Assembly (NCBI RefSeq): GCF_021391495.1
Contig: NZ_CP090063.1
Span: 3,534,001 to 3,598,000 of the forward strand
Origin: Amycolatopsis acidiphila
GTDB taxonomy: Bacteria > Actinomycetota > Actinomycetes > Mycobacteriales > Pseudonocardiaceae
Reading direction: 5' to 3'
DNA length: 64,000 nt
Numbering within the stretch: position 1 is the stretch's first letter; every line of letters begins with the position of its first letter. The notes below the pieces were generated by a model. That model was given only the letters and a program-made list of their open reading frames with translations. It was not told the DNA's origin and made no database searches. Positions 50,093-58,930 of the stretch are shown one piece after another. The position numbers were made by a program, and so were the translations under genes.

Positions 50093-50701
50093 TCATACCG
50101 CCCGCCGCACCGCGGCGGTCGCGGCCTGGCGTTCGCCGGTCCAGCGGAGCGTTTCCGGTGGGGCGAGGTCGAACAGGTCGAGTGCCCGGTGGACGGTGTG
50201 CTCGACCACGTCGTGGACCGTCTCGGGCAAGGTGTAGAACGCGGGTACCGGTGGCATCAGGATCGCGCCGGCGTCGGCGCAGTGGGACATCAGCCGGACG
50301 TGCCCGGCGTGCAGCGGTGTCTCCCGCAGGAGGAGCACCACCGGGCGCCGTTCCTTCAGGCACACGTCCGCCGCGCGGGCCAGCAGGGTGTCGTCGTAGC
50401 AGTTGGCCACCGCGGACAACGTCTTCACGCTGCACGGGGCGACCAGCATTCCGGCGGTCCGGAAACTCCCGGACGAGATCGGCGAGCCGAGGTCGTGGTC
50501 GCTGTGCACGACATCGGCGAGGTTTTTCACCTGCTGAACCGAATATCCGGTTTCGTATTCGATGGTCGCGCGCCCGGACCTGCTGATCACGAGGTGCGTC
50601 TCGACATCGGCACGAGCACGGAGCACCTCGAGCGTCCTGATTCCGTAGATCGCGCCGGACGCGCCGGGGATTCCGACGATCAACCGCTTCGGCAGCCCCA
50701 T
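50093..50701 (-). CDS. ubiX: UbiX-family flavin prenyltransferase
   Basis: A 202-residue flavoprotein of the UbiX/Pad1 family: RLIVGIPGASGAIYGIRTLE binds FMN, ISRSGRATIEYE and GSFRTAGMLVAPCSVKTLSA follow, and LKERRPVVLLLRETPLHAGH is the conserved second half. It makes prenylated FMN, the cofactor for the UbiD-type decarboxylase at 52218. ATG 50701 has GAGGAG 5 nt upstream. It diverges from the transporter gene by 200 bp. Confidence 0.92.
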   Translation of the reverse strand: MGLPKRLIVGIPGASGAIYGIRTLEVLRARADVETHLVISRSGRATIEYETGYSVQQVKNLADVVHSDHDLGSPISSGSFRTAGMLVAPCSVKTLSAVANCYDDTLLARAADVCLKERRPVVLLLRETPLHAGHVRLMSHCADAGAILMPPVPAFYTLPETVHDVVEHTVHRALDLFDLAPPETLRWTGERQAATAAVRRAV

Positions 50702-50810
50702 CCGTGCTCCTCGCGTCGAGCTCCGCTTCGGACGCAGACTAGCCCACCCACACGCCGGCGGGCGGTCCGCGCGCATACCGTTCGCTAATGCCGCCATAAG
50801 GATCTCGATA

Positions 50811-50841
50811 TTGCCTTTCCCGAAACCGGTGCCCGCATAAT
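50811..50841 (+). promoter_or_regulatory. Possible promoter for the transporter/decarboxylase operon
   Basis: TTGCCT (50811-50816) and CATAAT (50836-50841) with a 19-nt spacer lie 60 nt before the MFS start, in the AT-richest part of the UbiX-MFS gap. The spacing is longer than ideal. Confidence 0.3.
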
Positions 50842-50901
50842 GGCTCAATCCCCGAGGCCGCCACGTCCGGCGCTGGGAACCAGAAGAGAGAGAGCATCGC
50901 A

Positions 50902-52221
50902 ATGGTCTCCTCGCCCGATCACCACCCCGACTTTTCGACAGCGCAACGGTGGATCGTTCTGCTGTCCGCCGTGCTGGGCTACGTGACCGACGGGTACAAC
51001 CTGCTGATCATCACCTTCGTCCTGCCCTCGATCACCAAGGACCTCGGGATCTCCACCACCCAGGCGGGGTTCATCGTCACCGCGCAGCTGCTCGCGTCGA
51101 TCGTCGGCGGGGCGTTGTTCGGCAGGCTCGCCGACGTCCGTGGCCGCAAGAGCGCGCTCACCTGGAGCATTGCCGTGTTTTCGCTCGGCGCCCTGCTTTC
51201 GGCCTTCTCGTGGGGGTACAGCTCGCTGCTGATCACGCGCGTCATCGCGGGCATCGGGCTCGGCGGTGAATGGGGCGTCGGCATGGCGTTGTTCAACGAG
51301 GCCTGGACGAAACACCGCGGCCTCGGCGCGTCGGTGATCCAGAGCTCCCTGCCGGTGGGCAGCGTGCTGGCGGGCCTTGTTTCGGCGCAGATCATCGCCG
51401 TCCAGGGTGCGGGCGGCTGGCGGCTGGCACTCGCGACCGGCTGCGCGCCGATCCTGCTGTGCGTCGTCACCCGGTTCTGGATGCCGGAATCGCGGGTCTG
51501 GTTGCGGAGCAGGCGCGAGCACACCGGTGGGAACCCGGCCGGCGGCGTTTTCCGTGAACTCGCCATGGCGGGCAACAGGAAACGATGGCTGCTCGGTTTC
51601 GGTCTGGTGCTCGGCTACATGATCTCCTACTACGGGGTGACTTCCTGGATGCCGACGTTCATCGTCGACACGTACCACCAGGGTCCGGCCGTGTGGAAGC
51701 AGGTCAACACGTTCGCCGTGTGGGTGGTCGTGCCGTTGAAGATCGCCTTCGGCCTGTGGGGCGACCGGATCGGCCGCAAGGCGGCGACGCTGGTGCCGGC
51801 GGTGTTCACGCTGGCGGGCTCGATCGGCCTGCTCGTGGCCGGGCTGGCGGCCGGGCACAGGTACCCGGGCAGCGTCTGGTCGTGGTCGTTGTTCTGGTTC
51901 TTCTTCGTGTGGAGCATGGGAAACGCGGAATCCTCACTGATGGGAGCCTGGCTTCCGGAGAGCTTCGCCACCAGGATCCGCGCCACCGCGACTTCGACGA
52001 CCTACATGTTCGGGCGCGGCCTGTCGGCGCTGGCGCCGAGCCTGGTCGTCCTGCTCGGCTTCGCCAACCTGGGGATCGGGATGGGGATCGTGAGCATCAT
52101 CGGGGTGGTCCTGTTCGTCCTCTGCGCACTCCTGCTGCCGGAAACCCGGCCCCGACGAAGGTCCACACAGGACAGCGGCACCGGACGAGCCGTGATCACC
52201 ACCGAAAGGAGCGGACAATGA
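50902..52221 (+). CDS. MFS transporter, aromatic acid:H+ symporter type
   Basis: A 439-residue, 12-helix major facilitator. YVTDGYNLLIITFVLPSI in helix 1 has the DGYD/N-type motif of the aromatic-acid symporter (AAHS) family; GRLADVRGRKSALTWSI is the MFS A-motif after helix 2, and GLGGEWGVGMALFNEAW lies in helix 4. It would import the aromatic carboxylate handled by the downstream decarboxylase, with whose ATG its stop overlaps by 4 bp. Confidence 0.88.
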   Translation: MVSSPDHHPDFSTAQRWIVLLSAVLGYVTDGYNLLIITFVLPSITKDLGISTTQAGFIVTAQLLASIVGGALFGRLADVRGRKSALTWSIAVFSLGALLSAFSWGYSSLLITRVIAGIGLGGEWGVGMALFNEAWTKHRGLGASVIQSSLPVGSVLAGLVSAQIIAVQGAGGWRLALATGCAPILLCVVTRFWMPESRVWLRSRREHTGGNPAGGVFRELAMAGNRKRWLLGFGLVLGYMISYYGVTSWMPTFIVDTYHQGPAVWKQVNTFAVWVVVPLKIAFGLWGDRIGRKAATLVPAVFTLAGSIGLLVAGLAAGHRYPGSVWSWSLFWFFFVWSMGNAESSLMGAWLPESFATRIRATATSTTYMFGRGLSALAPSLVVLLGFANLGIGMGIVSIIGVVLFVLCALLLPETRPRRRSTQDSGTGRAVITTERSGQ

Positions 52222-53756
52222 CGAGAACGGTCCCGGAAGCTGTCGGAAACGCCGGCGACGGCGTGCACCCGACGCGAGCGGACCTGCGGTCCGCGCTCGC
52301 GGATCTGCGGGCGCACGGGGAGATCTCGACGATTTCTCGTGAAGTGCACTGGAACCGGGAGCTCGGCACGGTGAGCCGGGTCGCGCTCCAGCACAATGCG
52401 GGCGGGCTGGTCTTCGAGAACATCACCGGCTATCCCCGCCCGGAGGCCCGCTGCGGCAGGGTCGCCACCAACCTGCTGGCGAGCCACCGCCGGATGGCGA
52501 TACTGCTCGGGCTCGATCCGGACACCCCCTACCCGCAGCTGGTCCAGCACGTGCTCGAGTTCAACGGGAAGCGGCTCAGTCCCGTGGTCGTCGGCACCGG
52601 ACCCGTCAAGGACCACGTCGTCACGGGCCGGGACGTCGATCTCACCGAGCTCCCGGTACCGCACTGGCACCACCTCGACGGCGGGCGCTACATCAACACC
52701 TTCGGCGCGGTCGTGACCCGTGACCCCGACGACGGGGTCATGAACGTCGGTGTCTACCGGGGCATGATCGTGGGGCGCGACAAGATCGCGATGCTGATGG
52801 TGCCGAGCCAGCACTGGGGACGCCACTGGGCGAAATGGACCGAACGCGGCGAGCCGATGCCGATCGCGTGCGTCTACGGCTGGCATCCGATCATGGACAT
52901 CCTGGCCGGCAGCCCGATCCCGCCGGGCGTGTGCGAATACGACGTGATGGGCGCGTATCTGGGCGCCCCGGTCCCGCTGGTGCGCTGCGAGACGGTCGAT
53001 CTCGAGGTCCCCGCGTCGGCCGAGATCGTCGTCGAGGGCCACATCTCGCCCGATCCGGAGACCTACGAATGGGAGGGCCCGTTCGGCGAGTTCACCGGGT
53101 ACGTCAGCGACGTGCCCAAGAAACGCCCCGCGATGGCGGTCTCCTGCCTGACCTACCGGGACGATCCGATCTTCCGAGGCACGCTCGAAGGGTCCCTACC
53201 CGGTTCCTCCGGCGAGAACTGCTACCTCTCGTCCGTGCAGCGAGCCGGGATCGCCTGGGAGACACTCGAACGCGCCGGAGTACCCGGGATCAAGCAGGTC
53301 TACGTGCACCCGGTCACCAACGGCACGACGATCGTGGTGCAGATCCGCAAGGTCCACGAAGGACACGCGAAGATGGTCGCCGCGGCCCTGTGGAGCAGCA
53401 ATGCCGCGCTCTACCGGTACAAGTACGTCATCGTCGTGGACGAGGACGTGGACCCCGGCGACTACTCGGCGATCGACTGGGCGATCGCGTACCGGGTCCA
53501 GCCGGGAAGCGACGACATCGTCATGTTCCCGGGCAGCTTCGGCTCGCCGCTCGACCCCAGCACCCCGCTGGCGGACCGCGAGGTGAGCCGCCTCGGCTCG
53601 GGGCTGTGGAACCGCACGCTGATCGACGCCACCCGCACCTTCCGCTACGAGCCGCAGGAGGCCTGGGGCGGCAAGAACTTCCCGCCCACCGTGGTGCCGG
53701 CCGAGGAGGATCTCGACCTGGTACTGGGGCGCTGGGACGAGTACGGGATCGACTGA
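52218..53756 (+). CDS. UbiD-family (prFMN-dependent) decarboxylase
   Basis: A 512-residue UbiD-fold protein. The prFMN/metal segment NVGVYRGMIVGRDKIAM, SPDPETYEWEGPFGEFTGY with the catalytic Glu, and VVVQIRKVHEGHAK with an Arg are in place; RGTLEGSLPGSSGENCYLSS also fits. It performs reversible non-oxidative decarboxylation of an aromatic or heteroaromatic acid. Coupled to the MFS gene and with UbiX alongside, the cofactor supply, uptake and reaction form one unit. It is 8 bp from the convergent LysR gene. Confidence 0.9.
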   Translation: MTRTVPEAVGNAGDGVHPTRADLRSALADLRAHGEISTISREVHWNRELGTVSRVALQHNAGGLVFENITGYPRPEARCGRVATNLLASHRRMAILLGLDPDTPYPQLVQHVLEFNGKRLSPVVVGTGPVKDHVVTGRDVDLTELPVPHWHHLDGGRYINTFGAVVTRDPDDGVMNVGVYRGMIVGRDKIAMLMVPSQHWGRHWAKWTERGEPMPIACVYGWHPIMDILAGSPIPPGVCEYDVMGAYLGAPVPLVRCETVDLEVPASAEIVVEGHISPDPETYEWEGPFGEFTGYVSDVPKKRPAMAVSCLTYRDDPIFRGTLEGSLPGSSGENCYLSSVQRAGIAWETLERAGVPGIKQVYVHPVTNGTTIVVQIRKVHEGHAKMVAAALWSSNAALYRYKYVIVVDEDVDPGDYSAIDWAIAYRVQPGSDDIVMFPGSFGSPLDPSTPLADREVSRLGSGLWNRTLIDATRTFRYEPQEAWGGKNFPPTVVPAEEDLDLVLGRWDEYGID

Positions 53757-53763
53757 CGGGCCC

Positions 53764-54660
53764 TCACCCCGCCATCAGCTCCACCTCTTCCGGGCCGGCC
53801 TCGCAGCTGGCGAGGCACCTCGCCAGCTGCGGGTGCCGGTGGAAGACGTCCGCCTGCCGCCGCCAGGCCAGTGAAATCGTCCTGGCGGCAGGCCGGTGGT
53901 CCAGCGGCACCGCCGCTGTCCCGGCCTTCATGTCCAGGCACAGCCGCGGCAGCACCGAAACCCCGACCCCGCACGCCACCGCGCCCAGCAGCAGGTCCAG
54001 GCTCTGTGCCTCCAGCACGACGTGGGGATCGAAGCCGATGGACCGGCAGATGTCCAGGATCTGCGTGCGCAGCCCGATCCCCTCGCTCGGGATCACGAAC
54101 GGGGTCAGGGCGAACGCGCGCGCGTCGCCGAAGTTCCGTTTCCGCAGCGGGCCACGCGCCGGGCAGGCGACGACGAAGTCCTCGCTGAACAGCACCCGTG
54201 CACGCGCTCCGGGCAGCCGGCCCACACCCACGTCCAGCCTCCCGTCCGCCAGCATCTCCTGGATCAGCGTGCTGTCCGCGATCTCCTCGAAGGCCAGTGG
54301 TATCTCCGGCGCGGCCTTCCTGATGTGCACGACGATGGCCGGGACGACAGTGCTGCCCAGGCTGGGCACGTACCCGATCCGCAACGGCGGTGCCGGTTCC
54401 CGCTCGAGCGTCCGGATGCGCGCGGTCGTGTCCTCCAGCGCCGAGAGGACCGACTGCGCGCAGTCGTCGAGCAGCTCTCCCGCCGGCGACAGCGTGACGG
54501 CGCCGTGGGCCCGGTTGAACAGCTGGGTGCCCAGCTCCTGCTCGAGCTTGCGGATCTGGATCGAAACGTTGGGCTGCGTGACGAACAGCCGTTTCGCCGC
54601 CCGGGTGAAGCTCTGTTCCTCGGCGACCGCGCGAAAGTACTTCAGCTGCTGGAGTTCCAA
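53764..54660 (-). CDS. LysR-family transcriptional regulator
   Basis: A 298-residue LysR regulator. The N-terminal helix-turn-helix is LKYFRAVAEEQSFTRAAKRL and VTQPNVSIQIRKLEQELG; the effector domain starts LRIGYVPSLGSTVVPAIV. It is not divergent from the genes it would be expected to control: it converges on the decarboxylase and lies downstream of the flavin reductase on the same strand. Aromatic acids are common effectors of this family. Confidence 0.9.
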   Translation of the reverse strand: MELQQLKYFRAVAEEQSFTRAAKRLFVTQPNVSIQIRKLEQELGTQLFNRAHGAVTLSPAGELLDDCAQSVLSALEDTTARIRTLEREPAPPLRIGYVPSLGSTVVPAIVVHIRKAAPEIPLAFEEIADSTLIQEMLADGRLDVGVGRLPGARARVLFSEDFVVACPARGPLRKRNFGDARAFALTPFVIPSEGIGLRTQILDICRSIGFDPHVVLEAQSLDLLLGAVACGVGVSVLPRLCLDMKAGTAAVPLDHRPAARTISLAWRRQADVFHRHPQLARCLASCEAGPEEVELMAG

Positions 54661-54740
54661 CTGCCCATCCCTTCCTCCGGTACGTCTGCTGTCCGCACGA
54701 CGAGAGCGATCCGGGGCGGCTTCGGCCCGAGGTCCTGCTG

Positions 54741-55271
54741 TCAGAAGAACCAGTGCGTGGGTTCGTTCCCGCGTACGGCGACGTCGCTGAATCTTCCACC
54801 GAGGAAGCCGAGCGGCTCACCGTCGCGTTCGCACACCCTGATGACGCGCCCGATGACCACGAGGTGGTCACCGGCCACGAGCTCCCGTTCCACCAGGCAT
54901 TCCAGGTGTGCGAAGGCGTCCGGGATGATCGGGACGCCGTGCTGCCCGTAGGTCACCTCGAGGTTGGCGAAATGGTCCTCGCCACGCTTCGCGAAGCGCA
55001 GGGCGAGGTGTTCCTGCCGCGCGGACAGGATGTTCACGGCGAACCGGCCCGCTTCGCTGACCGCACCGGTGCTGCGGGCGCCGATGGTGAGGCAGACCAG
55101 CAGCAGCGGCGGTTCGAGCGAAACGGACGTCAGCGAGTTGACCGTCATGCCGTGCGGCGTGCCTTCGGTGCACGTCGTCACCACGGCGACCCCGGTGGCG
55201 AAGTGGCCGATCGTGCGCCGCATCGCTGGTGCGTCGACATAGAACGTGGCGGGTGCTGGGTTCTGGACCAT
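54741..55271 (-). CDS. Flavin reductase (HpaC-like)
   Basis: A 176-residue flavin reductase-domain protein: MRRTIGHFATGVAVVTTCTE, HGMTVNSLTSVSLEPPLLLV and GRFAVNILSARQEHLALRFA are the standard segments. It supplies free FADH2 or FMNH2 to the HpaB-type monooxygenase two genes upstream, making a two-component monooxygenase. ATG 55271 has GGAG 6 nt upstream. Confidence 0.92.
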   Translation of the reverse strand: MVQNPAPATFYVDAPAMRRTIGHFATGVAVVTTCTEGTPHGMTVNSLTSVSLEPPLLLVCLTIGARSTGAVSEAGRFAVNILSARQEHLALRFAKRGEDHFANLEVTYGQHGVPIIPDAFAHLECLVERELVAGDHLVVIGRVIRVCERDGEPLGFLGGRFSDVAVRGNEPTHWFF

Positions 55272-55294
55272 TGCGGGCTCCACGGGTGGCGGGG

Positions 55295-55639
55295 TCAGGC
55301 GCGGTACCGGACCTCGAAGGTGAGGACACCCTCGTCGGTGCGCCAGGGGCCGTGCGGCATACCCGGCGGGCGGCAGGCGTACATGCCGGCCGTGAAGGTC
55401 TGGCCGAGGGTGAGGTCGGTGAACGAGCCGTCGATGATGTAGACCTCCTCCCAGAAGTCGTGCCGCTGCACGCCCATCGGCGTGGAATCGGCTCCCGGCT
55501 CGTACCGCAGGATCCGGGTGGCCACCCCGGCTTCGGGGTCCTTGGCGAGGACGCGCTCGGTGATCTTCGGATCGTCGCCGGGGCACACGGTGAAGCCGAC
55601 CTCGTCGACGGGGAAGAACTCGTACTCGGGCTTGCTCAT
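55295..55639 (-). CDS. Small cupin-domain protein
   Basis: A 114-residue single cupin barrel: MGVQRHDFWEEVYIIDGSFT provides a His/Glu metal-site pattern, and RPPGMPHGPWRTDEGV the second His. Such cupins in aromatic clusters are ring-cleaving or isomerising metalloenzymes, or simple sensors; the reaction here is not known. It lies between the monooxygenase and the flavin reductase, with short gaps on both sides. Confidence 0.8.
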   Translation of the reverse strand: MSKPEYEFFPVDEVGFTVCPGDDPKITERVLAKDPEAGVATRILRYEPGADSTPMGVQRHDFWEEVYIIDGSFTDLTLGQTFTAGMYACRPPGMPHGPWRTDEGVLTFEVRYRA

Positions 55640-55668
55640 CAGTCGACCAACTCCAGTTGTTTCCGTGT

Positions 55669-57114
55669 TCAGGCGGCACCGTAGCTCGCGAGGAACTGCT
55701 CGACCTCGCCGACCGGACCGTCGAAGCCGTAGTTGCGGAAGGCATAGCCCTTCACCACGAAGGGCGCGCCCGCGTAGAACATCTCGTACTGGTGATGCCT
55801 GCCGCCGAACTCGCTGCCCACCGCGTCCCAGGCGAGTTTGAACAGTTTCACCCGTTCCTCGGCGGGCGCGCCCGGGCTCTGCACGTAGCGGTCGATGTCC
55901 GGCCGGGTCTCCGGGCTCGTCAGGTCGGCGACGCTCGAGGGCACCTGGAGCACACCGCCGCCGACCAGGTCCCGCAGGATCGCCAGCACCCTCGGGTACA
56001 GCTCGGCCTGCATGCCCATCGCCCCGTACACCGCCCGCGCGCCGGGGCGCCACATGCCCTGCTCATCGGGAGCGGCCGTGTACTCCGCGGCCAGCACCGC
56101 AGACTCCACGATGGACGCCAGGCTGGCCAGCTCGCCGAGTTTCTCGACAACGCCCGGAATCCTGTCGACGCCGTTCACCGCGGCGACCTTGCGCGCCAGC
56201 CCGGCCAGGAACTGCAGCTTCACCATGAAGCGGATCTGCGCCTGCCAGTTGCCGAGCACGTGGGCACCGGTGTCGAAGAACTGGCGGCGCAGGCCCGCGA
56301 CATCGCGGTAGACCAGCACGCGGTCCCACGGGACGAAGACGTCGTCGAAGACCAGCAGCGCGTCGGTCTCGTCGTACCGGCTGGTCAAGGGGTAGTCGTA
56401 GCTGCTGGTCGCGGCGGGTGCGTACGGCCTGCGGCAGTACAGTTTCAGGCCATCCGCGGCGACGGGAACCACGAACCCGATCGCGAAGTCTCTGTCCTCC
56501 GGGCCGAGCGGTTTGATGCAGGACACGAAGATCTCGTCGGCCACCGCGCCTCCGGTGGCCAGCATCTGGGCGCCGCGGATGACGATGCCGTCCGGGCGTT
56601 CCTCCGCGACGCCCGCCTGGATCAGCTCGCCCTCCCAGGCGTGCGCCGTCGTGGCCCGGGAGACCTGTGGCGGGATGATCGCGTAGGAGACGTAGCTGTT
56701 CTCGGCGAGCACGCGCTCCTGGAAGGCGCGGGCGTTCGCCGCGAAATCGTGCTCTTCCCGCGCGAAGGCTTCGGGGTGGGACCCGAACGCGGCGACGAAG
56801 GCACCCACGTGATCGGGGCTGCGGCCGACCCAGCCGTGGGTGTGCCGTGCCCAGGTCGTCGCGGCCTCGCGGTAGCCGACCAGGTCTTCGCGGCTGGTGG
56901 GCGTGGCGAACAGCCGGTTCACCGTGGTGCCGCTCGCCGGGTCGGTGACGGCCATCGCCGAGGCCGGGTCGGCGGCGAGGTCGAACAGCTCCGCGATCGT
57001 CCGGGCGATCGGGGCGAACGCCGGGTGGTGCGCGACGTCGGTCACCGCGTGCCCGTCGAGATACACCCGGCGCGAGTCGTCCAATGCCGCCAGGTAGTCC
57101 TTACCGGTGCGCAT
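55669..57114 (-). CDS. HpaB-type FADH2-dependent monooxygenase
   Basis: A 481-residue member of the 4-hydroxyphenylacetate 3-monooxygenase family, of the expected length for HpaB (about 480-520). RTGKDYLAALDDSRRVYLDG starts it; MAVTDPASGTTVNRLF, the DDVFVPWDRVLVYRD loop near the flavin, and FFDTGAHVLGNWQAQIRFM follow. It has an acyl-CoA-dehydrogenase-like fold and inserts oxygen into a phenol or heteroaromatic ring using FADH2 from the neighbouring reductase. The start codon shares one base with the DUF2848 stop (TGATG). Confidence 0.9.
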   Translation of the reverse strand: MRTGKDYLAALDDSRRVYLDGHAVTDVAHHPAFAPIARTIAELFDLAADPASAMAVTDPASGTTVNRLFATPTSREDLVGYREAATTWARHTHGWVGRSPDHVGAFVAAFGSHPEAFAREEHDFAANARAFQERVLAENSYVSYAIIPPQVSRATTAHAWEGELIQAGVAEERPDGIVIRGAQMLATGGAVADEIFVSCIKPLGPEDRDFAIGFVVPVAADGLKLYCRRPYAPAATSSYDYPLTSRYDETDALLVFDDVFVPWDRVLVYRDVAGLRRQFFDTGAHVLGNWQAQIRFMVKLQFLAGLARKVAAVNGVDRIPGVVEKLGELASLASIVESAVLAAEYTAAPDEQGMWRPGARAVYGAMGMQAELYPRVLAILRDLVGGGVLQVPSSVADLTSPETRPDIDRYVQSPGAPAEERVKLFKLAWDAVGSEFGGRHHQYEMFYAGAPFVVKGYAFRNYGFDGPVGEVEQFLASYGAA

Positions 57115-57797
57115 CACAGCCTCCTCGTCCTGGTCTCGTAAGCGTGGGCCAGGGTGTGTCCGCCGGGCAGTTCCAGCTGGACCCGCCATGCACTGCCGTA
57201 GACGAACTCCCCGCCGGGCAAAGGCAGAGTGCCGCAGTACAGCACCAGGTCGACCGTGCAGGGGACGTCGAGCACCGCGTTCATGCGCTCGACCAGCTCG
57301 GCGGGATGGCGCAGGGTGGACACGCTTCCCTCCTGGTAAGGTCGGCCGTCCACAGTGGAACCGGCGAGCAGCCGGTCCCAGTCCACCTCGGAGAGATCGG
57401 TTCCGGCGTCCGCCACGACGCTGCCGAGCGGTTTCGGGCACGCGGCCTTCGAACCGGCGACGTCTTCGCGTTCCAGCTCGCGGTCGGTGTGGTCGGAGCC
57501 GACGCCGAGGAAGTACCGGCCGCCGTGGCGGATCACCACCGGCTCGACCTCTCCCGAGGTCTTGCGGCCACCGACCTCGACCACCGCGTCGGCGGTGAGC
57601 AGGGCGGGGTCCAGGTCGTAGAACGCGGGGACGCTCGACGGCGGCGGCACCCCGATGTCGGCCAGCTCGGCGATGTGGGCTCGCACGGCCGCCTCGTCCT
57701 TGGCGGTGTACCCGGCCACGACCAGCCGCTCCGGCTCGATGGTCAGGCGTTCACCGGTACCGGCGACGTGGACCGGCAGTGCTCTGTTCGCGGGCAT
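57114..57797 (-). CDS. DUF2848 family protein
   Basis: A 227-residue DUF2848 protein. Distinctive parts are LVVAGYTAKDEAAVRAHIAE, PSSVPAFYDLDPALLTADA and the acidic FLGVGSDHTDRELERED. The fold is related to fumarylacetoacetate hydrolases, so hydrolysis or hydration of a ring-opened product is possible but not shown. ATG 57797 has GAGGAAG upstream. It heads the monooxygenase operon. Confidence 0.85.
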   Translation of the reverse strand: MPANRALPVHVAGTGERLTIEPERLVVAGYTAKDEAAVRAHIAELADIGVPPPSSVPAFYDLDPALLTADAVVEVGGRKTSGEVEPVVIRHGGRYFLGVGSDHTDRELEREDVAGSKAACPKPLGSVVADAGTDLSEVDWDRLLAGSTVDGRPYQEGSVSTLRHPAELVERMNAVLDVPCTVDLVLYCGTLPLPGGEFVYGSAWRVQLELPGGHTLAHAYETRTRRL

Positions 57798-57852
57798 GTC
57801 ACTTCCTCTGTGCTACGGGTCCGGTGTGGACGGTGCCGGACGAGCGCGATCC

Positions 57853-58545
57853 TCACGACAGCCCCGCGATCGACCGGAGGTCCGGAAGATTCGTGGGACC
57901 GGGCAGGTGCAGGGCGACCATCGTGCTGGACAGATGGGTGGCCAGCGCGTCGTAGGCCTGCTGCGGGTCCCCGGAGCCCAGCGCGGTCACGATGGCGGAG
58001 TGTTCGGCCAGCACGGTGCGGGCCCGGTTGCCGTCGCTCGCCACGGCCCGCAGGCCCATCCGGACCTGCCGCTCCCGCAATGACTCGTAGAACTCCGCGA
58101 GCACCGGGTTCTCCGCCCGCTGCACGATGGCCCGGTGGAAGGCGCGATCGCGCTCGATGAAGCCGACCGGGTCGTCGATGAGCTGCTCCTGCTCGGCGAC
58201 CAGCTCGCGCAGCGTCACGAGCAGCTGCTCGGAGGCGGGCACGACCCTGCTCACGCACCAGTGCTCGACCAGTTCGCGCGCCTGCATGACCGCCCGGACC
58301 TCGGCGTCCGAAATCGGCGGGACGAATGCCCCCTTCTTGGGCACGATCCGCAGGAAACCCTCGGCTTCCAGCCGCAACAACGCCTCGCGCACCGGGGTTC
58401 TCGAGGTCCCGGCGGCCTCGGCGACCTCCGACTCGGTCAGGAAGGTACCGCCGTCACGGGGGAGCTCCGCGATGTGCTGTTTGAGCCAGCGGTAGGTCAG
58501 CTCCTTGGCCGAACCGCTCCACGTTTTTTCTCGTAGACCGCTCAT
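57853..58545 (-). CDS. GntR-family regulator (FCD type)
   Basis: A 230-residue GntR regulator. The winged helix is LTESEVAEAAGTSRTPVREA with LLRLEAEGFLRIVPKKGAFV, and the all-helical FCD effector domain includes FIERDRAFHRAIVQRAENP. ATG 58545 is preferred among clustered starts at 58545, 58551 and 58554; none has a good Shine-Dalgarno. A TGTATACA palindrome immediately upstream suggests autoregulation. It probably controls the DUF2848-HpaB operon, 55 bp downstream on the same strand. Confidence 0.87.
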   Translation of the reverse strand: MSGLREKTWSGSAKELTYRWLKQHIAELPRDGGTFLTESEVAEAAGTSRTPVREALLRLEAEGFLRIVPKKGAFVPPISDAEVRAVMQARELVEHWCVSRVVPASEQLLVTLRELVAEQEQLIDDPVGFIERDRAFHRAIVQRAENPVLAEFYESLRERQVRMGLRAVASDGNRARTVLAEHSAIVTALGSGDPQQAYDALATHLSSTMVALHLPGPTNLPDLRSIAGLS

Positions 58546-58930
58546 GAACATCATGTATACAGTCGGCATATGACCGTCACAAGGGCGTCGGCCATTACTC
58601 CTGTTTATAGTTCGGGAGCCGGGTCCGAGGCGTTCACCAGCGGAAACACCGGAGCGTGACGGTCGCGCAGCGACCACCCCGCCGGCGAGACCGAAGCGAG
58701 GTCGTGCGCGGGCGGGCGTGAAGCCGCGTAGCAGGCCGAAATGTGGTCCGGGCGACATCACGCACGCCACCGGACGGGCTTCAGGTACAGTGATCACGCG
58801 GTCCGCCCAGTTCTGCCTCGGGCCGCGTTCTGTTGTCGACTACCACGCGCCGCGGCCGACCAGGTCCGCGCCGGGCAGGACAACCCCTCTACTTACGGAG
58901 ATTCAGGGCGCCCCGCGTCCACAACTGCTT
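58546..58930. other. Gap holding GntR promoter and long helicase leader
   Basis: 385 bp with no supported gene. The left end holds the GntR operator candidate. A -10-like TACAGT at 58786-58791 would give the helicase mRNA a leader of about 130 nt, with no Shine-Dalgarno close to its ATG (nearest GGAG about 30 nt away). Long structured leaders are known for some cold-induced RNA helicases. Confidence 0.45.
58554..58561. promoter_or_regulatory. Candidate GntR operator
   Basis: The 8-bp palindrome TGTATACA, the core commonly bound by FCD-type GntR proteins, sits 9-16 nt upstream of the chosen GntR start. Confidence 0.5.

Noticed and set aside
49841..50788. A 315-codon plus-strand protein starting with a GntR domain
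   Set aside because: After about 75 codons it is simply the complement of the UbiX gene and loses any resemblance to a regulator.
54732..54746. TGCTGTCAGAAGAAC as a regulon motif copy
   Set aside because: It falls on the last codons and stop of the flavin reductase (Phe-Phe-stop), has no left half and is not in a promoter.
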